DNA from: JBKHBT01 sp046542255
GTDB taxonomy: Bacteria; UBP14; UBA6098; JBKHBT01
Direction of reading: 5' to 3'
Length of the DNA stretch: 6,900 nucleotides
Assembly: GCA_046542255.1 (NCBI GenBank)
Contig: JBKHBT010000135.1
Coordinates: 1-6,900 of the forward strand
The notes beneath the pieces are model-generated. The model worked only from the letters and a program-made list of their open reading frames with translations. It was not told the DNA's origin and searched no databases. This document shows positions 1 through 5,584 of the stretch, piece after piece. The translations under genes and the position numbers were made by a program. Position 1 is the first letter of the stretch, and each line of letters starts with the position of its first letter.

Positions 1-60
1 AAGGGATCGGAAGGTTTAGTTTGGGATGGTGATGTTGGTTGTTCAGGATCGACTAATTAA
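1..60 (+). CDS. Possible C-terminal end of an upstream gene (partial)
   Basis: Reading from base 1, the frame gives about 19 residues (KGSEGLVWDGDVGCSGSTN) and ends in TAA at 58-60. The other two forward frames hit stops early (TAG at 17-19, TGA at 38-40). The composition (Gly, Asp, Ser, one Cys) would suit the end of an extracytoplasmic protein, but nineteen codons are too few to identify a family. The AT-rich, non-coding look of the DNA right after the stop supports a gene end here. It could equally be a chance open frame. Confidence 0.35.
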   Translation, partial: KGSEGLVWDGDVGCSGSTN

Positions 61-70
61 ATTTCTGAGC

Positions 71-90
71 TTCGAAAGAGTAGTTTCGAA
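71..90. terminator. Small hairpin after the possible upstream gene
   Basis: A perfect inverted repeat TTCGAAA / TTTCGAA (71-77 and 84-90) encloses a 6-base loop GAGTAG, starting 10 bp after the stop at 58-60. On the plus strand it is followed by an A-run and only later by TATTTT, so it is not a textbook intrinsic terminator. The position fits a weak terminator for the upstream gene. The stem is short and AT-rich, and it could be incidental. Confidence 0.3.
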
Positions 91-161
91 AAAATCTATT
101 TTGAGAACAATGAAACTTTTCTGCATTTTACGATTTTGATCAATAGCATAAAAAAAAACAA

Positions 162-190
162 TTAACTTTTCGCTTTTTTTTTCTTATATT
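162..190 (+). promoter_or_regulatory. Candidate sigma70-type promoter for the fibre gene
   Basis: A -35-like TTAACT (162-167) lies 17 bp from a -10-like TATATT (185-190). These match the E. coli consensus hexamers at 4/6 and 5/6 positions. A run of nine A (150-158) sits just upstream and could act as an UP element or bent DNA, and a T-run (174-182) fills the spacer. Transcription would start near 196-198, leaving a leader of about 33 bases. A weaker alternative -10, GATAAT (203-208), has no convincing -35. Promoter rules in the inferred phylum may differ from the E. coli consensus used here. Confidence 0.5.
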
Positions 191-218
191 GTATTTAGAA
201 GTGATAATATTACTAAGC

Positions 219-224
219 AAGGAG
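219..224 (+). promoter_or_regulatory. Shine-Dalgarno site for the fibre gene
   Basis: AAGGAG ends 5 bases before the ATG at 230. With the signal peptide that begins at that ATG, it fixes the start codon. Confidence 0.8.
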
Positions 225-229
225 AGAGT

Positions 230-3200
230 ATGAAAAAATGTCTATTAATTTTAATCTTTACATTTTCTATTGTTTTGTTTGCACAAGCGCCCCAAACAAT
301 CAATTATCAAGGAAAATTAACCGGTTCCGATGGTATCGCTATTACTGTCGATGTTCCAATTACTTTTAGGGTTTATGATGTAGAAACAGGCGGTACGCCG
401 CTTTGGACAGAAGCGCATTCTACCGTCCACGTCAATCATGGGCTTTTTGATATTATTCTTGGCACTGTAACTCCATTTCCTATCTCCATGGATTTTGGCT
501 CTCAGTATTGGATAGAATTAGAAGTAGATGGCGAAACTCTTCTACCAAGACAGCCATTTTCCAGTGTGCCTTATGCCATGCGAGCATCATATGCTGATTC
601 AGCAGATTATATTCGCGGAGGCGGAGTTTCACTCGATGGCGGCGTTGACAACTATATTGTCCGCTGGGATGGAGAAACCGATGTCGATGTCTCATCGATA
701 TATGAAACCGATGCCGGCAATGTCGCAATTGGGACAGAAACGCCCAGTTCAGAAGCTACTTTCGAGTCTCACGGCATGGGCGGAGCAACAGAGAAAGCCG
801 TATTAGGTATCGCCGATGCCGGCCCACGCGGATGGCTCGGTTCTGAGCTTTATGGCGCATATGGTAATTTCAATAGCTCCAATTTCGGTTTCTTAGGTGG
901 AAGCGGAATCGGTGTCTATGGTACTGGCGCAACTCATGCTGGTGTTTTCGATGGACATGTCGATATTAATGGCTCGATTACCATAGACGGAGATATCGAC
1001 GTATCAGCCACCTCTTCTCTTGTGATTGACGGCGATGCTGGTAGTGACCAAATTTTGCAATCGGATGCATCGGGCAATCTATTCTGGGGCTCGACTTCCG
1101 ATGTCGATGACCAGACCGATGTGGAAGTGCCTCTGACAAGCCCAGGTGATTTTTCTATAATTATCGCCGAAGATGTTCACGGCGCTCTGGTTGACCTTGA
1201 TACAGGATTGCTATATCAGCTTGAACACGATCATGACTGGGACAGATACAATGAACTTCTTTTAGACGCTTCATATAATTCGGCAACCAATACTTTAACG
1301 CTCGTAGATTCCGGCGGCACATATGAGCTTACTATTGTCGAAGAAGAGGATGACCTTACTGACAATATCATCGGCGATCTTAGCAATGTCGATGAAGACG
1401 GCGTATTGGATGGATATATCCTTCAATATAATTCCGGCAATTGGGAGGCTACCGATTTGGCATCTTCAGGAAGTGGGGCAAGCCAATGGACTCCAGAAGC
1501 AAGCTATATCTATCCCGATAGCGTTGGCGATATATCCGGCAGAATGGTCAGGATTTACGATAATGGCCGTATCCATGCAGATGCAACAAGCGGAATATCA
1601 GCATCGCAGGCAGCAATCCGCGGCGATGGAAGCGGAACTTCATGGGGAGCACTTGGATATTATAGTGGCTCAGAACATTCTGCAGGATATTTCAATGGCG
1701 ATGTCAGGATTACAAATTCTGGGGACCTATACGTCTCAGGCGCGATTTATGATGGCGATGCATCCGACCCGGATGTCAATATTGGCGAAGATTTATCGGT
1801 AAATGGCGATATTTCCGGAGATGGCGAGCTTATAATTGCCGAAGGCGCATCGATTGCCGATGGCGGTTTTGGATATCTTAATATGAATGCCCAGAGAGTT
1901 GTCAATATGTCAGACCCTACTGCGTCGCAAGATGCAGCAACGAAAAACTATGTTGATGGTAATTTTGCAGCACTCGGCCATAATCATGAACATAATACAC
2001 TTACTGGACTTCAAGGCGGCTCTACTGGCGAATACTATCATATTAGCTCATCGCAATACGATGCACTAACCAATGCCGACGGCAGCGCAGAAGATGCAAC
2101 TGCTCAGCATCATCACAATGGCACATATTTTACACAATCGCAGCTATCAAGCGGCGATGGAAGCCCGCCAAATACCGGTGTTAATAGGGTTCATTGGCAG
2201 AATCTTGTCGGCGTGCCTGCTGGATTTGTCGATGGTGTCGATGATGGGAGCACATATAATGCTGGTAATGGACTTACTGAAAGCCCTACAAATACATTCA
2301 ATGTTGGCGATGGTAATGGAATATCGGTCGCATCGAGTACTGTTAATGTCAATGTCGATGGCTCGACTATCGAAATAGCATCGGATGCACTTAGAGTCCG
2401 CGATGGCGGAATTACTAATGCAAAACTGGCTAATGGCGCAGTTACAACCTCAAAAATCGCCGATGGACAGGTTACAAGCGCAAAACTTAGCGCATCTGGC
2501 GGCAGTGCTGGCGAAGTGCTCAAGGTTGTCGGCGGAGTCGTGCAATGGGCAGCAGATGATGGTGGCACTGGCGATATAACCGCAGTTAATGCCGGCTCGG
2601 GACTTTCCGGCGGTGGCACATCTGGCTCTGTTACACTGAATGCAAATGTCGATGGTTCATCGATTGGAATAAATGGTTCGGATGAGCTTTATGTTATCGG
2701 TGGTTCTGGCGATAGCTACGGCTACTGGCGACTACAGGCAAATGGGGGAACGACAGAAAATATCGATTCCGGCGAGAATGTCAATTTTGCACAGAGCGGA
2801 ATTATAAATGTCTCCCGCTCGGGAAGAACAATCACAATCGGAGCAACAGAAGTCGATGGCTCGATAACAAATGAGCTTCAGGATATCACGACATCCGGAA
2901 CAGGCCTGTCATCATCTGGTTCGGGAACTTCGACGCTTAATGTCTCGCTCAATTCCGGAAATTCATCCGGCCAAATCCCGATAAATAATGGCACTCGTTC
3001 GGTCAATCTAAATGCCGATATGCTCGATGGGCAGGATTGGAGTGATATTCAGAGCTGGTGCAATTCAAATTTCGCAGATATTTCTCATAATCATTGGGGC
3101 GAAACATGGGCAGGCAGTGGTATCGGCCTGAGATTCGATAATAGCTATGACGGCGACAATGATGTCCGTCTTGGCGATGACAAAATTGGCGTTTATGCCA

Positions 3201-5167
3201 AAACAAGCGGTGGCGGACAATGGGGTGGCCAGTTTACAAGCCAGAGTGGAACAATGACTCCCTGGGCAGAAGCCTATATCGGCCTTTGGACCGGTGGCGA
3301 TGGGCCTACTGTCGCGGGTTCACCTGTTAATGTTGGCGTTGCTGCATTCCAGAACAATGGTTCGAGTGGATATGCTCTTTATGGCGAAAATTCCAGAACA
3401 TCTTCAGGCAATTATGCCGGTTATTTCAATGGCAATGTAAATATCGATGGAAACCTTACTGTTACCGGCTCAGGTGGAAGCCAATGGACAGACGGCGGCT
3501 CATATAAATACGTAAACGGCAATACTGCTGTTAGAGCCTATGAAGCGAGCCAGGCATACGGCTTTTATGCCAATGGAAGTTTCTCAAGCTATGCGATGTA
3601 TGGCTATGATGCTGGGCGATATGGCTATTTCGGCGGCAGCTCATATGGTACTTATGGACGATATGACTCCAGCCATTACGGATATATGGGATATACCAGC
3701 TATACAATTTATGCAAGAAGCAATGATACATCTACTGGCCGTGAAGCTATCTATGCCTATCGCGACAGCGATGCTACAGGAGATGCAAGTGGCGACTATG
3801 GCCTTTATGGCTATAATTCCAATTCCGGCCCGGGTGCTGGCTGCTTTTATAGTCGTTCTGCAATCGGAGCTGGGTCTCCTTCTGGAAATTATGGGGATGA
3901 TTATGATTATCAATATGCTGTCGAAGGTGAACAGGTCTCATCCAGTCCGAGATTCTCATCCGGTGTGATGGGAGCTTATACATCTTCGCGTTTCGGTTCA
4001 CTTGCCCATACAAGAGTTGGCGGCTCGACTTATGGCCTGGTTTATAATGGCGGCCAATATTCAGGAAGTGGCCTTTATCGCGAAAGAGATGAAGGCAGCA
4101 TTATGTTTGAGCCTTTAGTAGTAAACAGCGGCGCACTTGGTATCGGCGAACTATTCGGCCATCTTACACGCGGCGAAAATTATGGACAATATGTCTCTGG
4201 AAAGCGATACGGTCAGTATGTAACCGGCGATGTAATCACAAATAAAGACTATGCAGTAGTTACAGACAATGGCACAGACGAAAGAATAACGACTTATGCC
4301 AATACATCATCGAAGCCTTCGGTCTATGCCAGTGGATATGGCAATATTTCAGGAACCAGCGCAAGAGTCGATTTCGATTCGGATTTCGCCAGTATCATAG
4401 ATAATGAAAATCTGCCAGTCGTTACAATAACACCGATTGGCAGTGGCGGCGATATCTATATTGAATCGATCGATTCGGATGGCTTTACTGTTGCCAGCGA
4501 TGTGTCTGTCGATGATTTGCAATTTACATATATTGCCATCGGCGAGAAAATTGGCAGCTCTTCTAAACAGCTTCCGCAGGAAGTACTCGACCCCGAATAT
4601 GACGGAATTATGGCCGGTCATCTTCGATATGAAGGCGATGAAGAAAATCCGCCTTATGCCGTATGGATTGATAGCCGTGATGGCCAATTCCACCATGGCG
4701 ACCTTGACCCTGAATTTGCTCATCGCGAGAATATGCGCAAGCTTCTCGAAGCTCCTATCGAAGGAAATGGTATCTATGATTATCTAATCGACTTATCCCA
4801 AAAAGGCAGACTTCCCGAAGACGAATGCGAAAGCTGCGCACCGGTCTATATGCGCGACCTGGATATGCTGGCTACAATAGAACCAGCTATCGCAGAACTT
4901 CAGGAAAAAATCAGGCGAAATATCGAGATTTATGATAATACATATGCGATTTTGCAACAGTCCGAAGATGGCAAATATATCGAGTATAGCACTATCATGG
5001 AACTGGAACAGCTCTATAGAGAACATCCAATAAATGAAGAACTATCGAGAATGATAGAGATGATCAAAAACAATAATGCTCAAGTTGACCTGACAAAAAT
5101 TGAAAAGCCTAAAACCAAAGAAATTGAGCCATCAATCATGACCGAAGAAGAGCAGATGAATTATTAG
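230..5167 (+). CDS. Giant secreted phage-tail-fibre-like surface protein (1645 aa)
   Basis: The ATG follows AAGGAG and begins a signal peptide: MKK, a hydrophobic core to residue 17, and likely cleavage near 18-20. Cys4 is not in a lipobox. Residues 21-118 form the domain with INYQGKL, FRVYD, GLFDIILG, YWIELEVDGE, PRQ and PYAMRA, which heads many secreted proteins of FCB-type bacteria. Residues 120-1340 are a Gly/Asp/Ser/Thr/Asn-rich mosaic typical of trimeric tail fibres. It contains DPTASQDAATKNYVD (562-576), HNHEHNTLTGLQGG (584-597), HHH (627-629), a three-fold 10-residue repeat (725-754), GSGLSGGGTSG (789-799), HNHWGETW (953-960), AGYFNG units (485-490, 1063-1068) and a Tyr/Gly block (1104-1161). 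Residues about 1350-1440 form a beta-rich module (RVDFDSDFA, VVTITPIG, YIAIGEK). Residues 1441-1645 are charged and largely helical, with one CESC (1533-1536). There is no S74-type autocleaving chaperone, membrane anchor or T9SS sorting domain. The role is inferred to be a surface fibre or adhesin with unknown ligand. Confidence 0.93.
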   Translation: MKKCLLILIFTFSIVLFAQAPQTINYQGKLTGSDGIAITVDVPITFRVYDVETGGTPLWTEAHSTVHVNHGLFDIILGTVTPFPISMDFGSQYWIELEVDGETLLPRQPFSSVPYAMRASYADSADYIRGGGVSLDGGVDNYIVRWDGETDVDVSSIYETDAGNVAIGTETPSSEATFESHGMGGATEKAVLGIADAGPRGWLGSELYGAYGNFNSSNFGFLGGSGIGVYGTGATHAGVFDGHVDINGSITIDGDIDVSATSSLVIDGDAGSDQILQSDASGNLFWGSTSDVDDQTDVEVPLTSPGDFSIIIAEDVHGALVDLDTGLLYQLEHDHDWDRYNELLLDASYNSATNTLTLVDSGGTYELTIVEEEDDLTDNIIGDLSNVDEDGVLDGYILQYNSGNWEATDLASSGSGASQWTPEASYIYPDSVGDISGRMVRIYDNGRIHADATSGISASQAAIRGDGSGTSWGALGYYSGSEHSAGYFNGDVRITNSGDLYVSGAIYDGDASDPDVNIGEDLSVNGDISGDGELIIAEGASIADGGFGYLNMNAQRVVNMSDPTASQDAATKNYVDGNFAALGHNHEHNTLTGLQGGSTGEYYHISSSQYDALTNADGSAEDATAQHHHNGTYFTQSQLSSGDGSPPNTGVNRVHWQNLVGVPAGFVDGVDDGSTYNAGNGLTESPTNTFNVGDGNGISVASSTVNVNVDGSTIEIASDALRVRDGGITNAKLANGAVTTSKIADGQVTSAKLSASGGSAGEVLKVVGGVVQWAADDGGTGDITAVNAGSGLSGGGTSGSVTLNANVDGSSIGINGSDELYVIGGSGDSYGYWRLQANGGTTENIDSGENVNFAQSGIINVSRSGRTITIGATEVDGSITNELQDITTSGTGLSSSGSGTSTLNVSLNSGNSSGQIPINNGTRSVNLNADMLDGQDWSDIQSWCNSNFADISHNHWGETWAGSGIGLRFDNSYDGDNDVRLGDDKIGVYAKTSGGGQWGGQFTSQSGTMTPWAEAYIGLWTGGDGPTVAGSPVNVGVAAFQNNGSSGYALYGENSRTSSGNYAGYFNGNVNIDGNLTVTGSGGSQWTDGGSYKYVNGNTAVRAYEASQAYGFYANGSFSSYAMYGYDAGRYGYFGGSSYGTYGRYDSSHYGYMGYTSYTIYARSNDTSTGREAIYAYRDSDATGDASGDYGLYGYNSNSGPGAGCFYSRSAIGAGSPSGNYGDDYDYQYAVEGEQVSSSPRFSSGVMGAYTSSRFGSLAHTRVGGSTYGLVYNGGQYSGSGLYRERDEGSIMFEPLVVNSGALGIGELFGHLTRGENYGQYVSGKRYGQYVTGDVITNKDYAVVTDNGTDERITTYANTSSKPSVYASGYGNISGTSARVDFDSDFASIIDNENLPVVTITPIGSGGDIYIESIDSDGFTVASDVSVDDLQFTYIAIGEKIGSSSKQLPQEVLDPEYDGIMAGHLRYEGDEENPPYAVWIDSRDGQFHHGDLDPEFAHRENMRKLLEAPIEGNGIYDYLIDLSQKGRLPEDECESCAPVYMRDLDMLATIEPAIAELQEKIRRNIEIYDNTYAILQQSEDGKYIEYSTIMELEQLYREHPINEELSRMIEMIKNNNAQVDLTKIEKPKTKEIEPSIMTEEEQMNY
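851..955 (+). repeat. First YG-rich fibre unit (residues 208-242)
   Basis: This stretch encodes YGAYGNFNSSNFGFLGG, then a GVYGTG segment and AGVFDG. It aligns without gaps over its first half to YGTYGRYDSSHYGYMGY in the later Tyr-rich block (residues 1139-1155), with Tyr replaced by Phe at several ring positions. I infer homologous units within one protein, about 2.7 kb apart. The similarity is clear in protein and weak in DNA, so the copies are old. Confidence 0.6.
1481..1720 (+). repeat. First 'SQWT' fibre module (residues 418-497)
   Basis: The module opens with SQWTPEASYIYP, continues through VRIYDNG and AAIRGDGSG, and closes with SAGYFNGDVRI. The same order (SQWT, SYxY, VRxY, then a YG or AIRG unit) recurs at residue 1084. 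The 11 bases AGCCAATGGAC that open it (1481-1491) are identical at 3479-3489. In tail-fibre-like proteins of this type, each module usually closes with a GYFNG(D/N)V strand segment, as here. Confidence 0.55.
2402..2491 (+). repeat. Three 30-bp tandem units encoding a 10-residue fibre repeat
   Basis: Residues 725-754 read as three tandem decapeptides: DGGITNAKLA, NGAVTTSKIA and DGQVTSAKLS. The pattern is x-G-x-(I/V)-T-x-(A/S)-K-(L/I)-x. DNA units are exactly 30 bp but have diverged in sequence. The pattern resembles the 'DGSVTNAKLADNAVTSAKI' repeats widespread in phage tail fibres and bacterial collar proteins, where they are thought to form part of a trimeric shaft. The structural role here is inferred. 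Confidence 0.8.
3479..3787 (+). repeat. Second 'SQWT' module running into the Tyr/Gly-rich block (residues 1084-1186)
   Basis: SQWTDGGSYKY repeats the module start seen at residue 418. It is followed by units of 18-19 residues with a Y-G-x-Y-G core: residues 1121-1138, 1139-1157 and a degenerate third from 1158. Residues 1104-1161 contain 16 tyrosines in 58 positions. Cysteine is absent until residue 1205. Regularly placed aromatic residues suggest a stacked beta structure, possibly a binding face, but no ligand can be read from the sequence. Confidence 0.6.
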
Positions 5168-5190
5168 TATTCGATACAGTCTTTTTTATT

Positions 5191-5237
5191 ATCGGCCTTG
5201 TTTGCGTGCTTTTGGGTTACGGGACGGGGCCGATTTT
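5191..5237 (+). terminator. Candidate terminator of the fibre gene
   Basis: A perfect 7-bp inverted repeat ATCGGCC (5191-5197) / GGCCGAT (5228-5234) starts 23 bp after the stop and is followed by TTTTAATT. The 30-base loop is G/T-rich and long for an intrinsic terminator. A second GCCGATTTT copy (5244-5252) could pair with the same left arm. The position and T-run favour termination; the large loop lowers confidence. Confidence 0.45.
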
Positions 5238-5404
5238 AATTAAGCCGATTTTGAAAAACATATTTGCCTGTTGGACGGCCTTTATTATCTCAAATACAAA
5301 TCGGACGATATAGCAAATGCAATCCAGAGTGCGGCTGGTTTCAATATGCGAAAGCTTTTAGTGCATATTTTTTATGCTTTTTCCATCATGGTTCAAAATA
5401 TTTT

Positions 5405-5457
5405 GTCTGAATCAAGATTCGCAGGATTATTGGATTTTCTTGATTTTTCTTAATCAT
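5405..5457. repeat. Degenerate GATT-periodic dispersed repeat
   Basis: Starting at TCTGAATC (5406-5413), GATT recurs at 5416, 5425, 5433 and 5442, a spacing of 9, 8 and 9 bases. The stretch ends in TTAATCATGG. From memory, this matches the left arm of an intergenic repeat common in several FCB genomes, with the pattern CTGAATCAGGATTTACAGG and further GGATT steps. That family typically produces false predicted peptides of the form SESGF-TGF-DF, and here the frame reads SESRFAGLLDFLDFS. The usual complementary right arm of AATCC steps is missing, so this looks like a half or decayed copy. Confidence 0.55.
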
Positions 5458-5553
5458 GGTACCCTCGGCTCGTAACCAAAATCTTTGATTTTATTTCTTG
5501 CTCGGGCACCGGTATCGTGGTTATTATTAACGGCGGGAGAGCAGGCGAATTTA

Positions 5554-5567
5554 TTCGACGTGTCGAA
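5554..5567. terminator. Small palindrome downstream of the minus-strand gene
   Basis: TTCGAC (5554-5559) and GTCGAA (5562-5567) form a near-perfect palindrome with a 2-base centre. It lies 18 bp beyond the stop of the minus-strand gene in that gene's direction. ATTTAT / ATAAAT (5549-5554, 5571-5576) flanks it and overlaps the left arm. No clear T-run follows on the minus strand, so it is only a weak terminator candidate. It could instead be a protein-binding palindrome. Confidence 0.3.
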
Positions 5568-5584
5568 ATTATAAATCATGATTC

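Larger units (their letters stand above)
5168..5584. other. Convergent intergenic region with no convincing gene
   Basis: These 417 bp lie between the stop codons of two convergent genes. They hold the candidate terminator at 5191-5237, a direct repeat GCCGATTTT (5229-5237, 5244-5252), the GATT-periodic repeat at 5405-5457 and a small palindrome at 5554-5567. A 60-codon open frame (5271-5453, +) starts with TTG, lacks a ribosome site and ends inside the repeat. A 41-codon frame (5454-5579, -) begins 5 bp after the stop of the minus-strand gene but also lacks a clear Shine-Dalgarno site. I call neither a gene. Confidence 0.7.

Noticed and set aside
230..300. Lipoprotein signal with Cys4
   Set aside because: Cys4 precedes the hydrophobic core and is not in an L-x-(A/G)-C lipobox; an ordinary signal peptide fits better.
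2402..2491. CRISPR-like array from the 30-bp periodicity
   Set aside because: Units are contiguous without spacers, diverged in DNA and in frame with a coding repeat.
2191..2619. Minus-strand open frame of 142 codons inside the fibre gene
   Set aside because: It lies wholly within the plus-strand gene. Its Pro/Ser/Ala/Leu-rich product is what the antisense of Gly/Asp/Ser/Thr codons gives. No ribosome site or family match.
3540..3968. Plus-strand open frame of 142 codons in another frame of the fibre gene
   Set aside because: Met/Ala/Ile-rich low-complexity shadow of the Tyr/Gly block; no domain and no start signal.
4349..4723. Minus-strand open frame of 124 codons under the C-terminal part of the fibre gene
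   Set aside because: Antisense shadow; the plus-strand frame here has clear domain structure and continuous coding.
230..5167. The fibre gene as part of a prophage
   Set aside because: The protein has a signal peptide and YQGKL domain, and neither side of the gene in this window shows any phage gene.
4550..5167. S74 endosialidase-type chaperone at the fibre C-terminus
   Set aside because: I could not find the typical S-D-xx-K/L-K cleavage region; the tail is acidic and helical and of a different style.
5271..5453. 60-codon plus-strand frame between the genes
   Set aside because: Starts with TTG, has no Shine-Dalgarno site, and its last residues (SESRFAGLLDFLDFS) are a translation of the GATT-periodic repeat.
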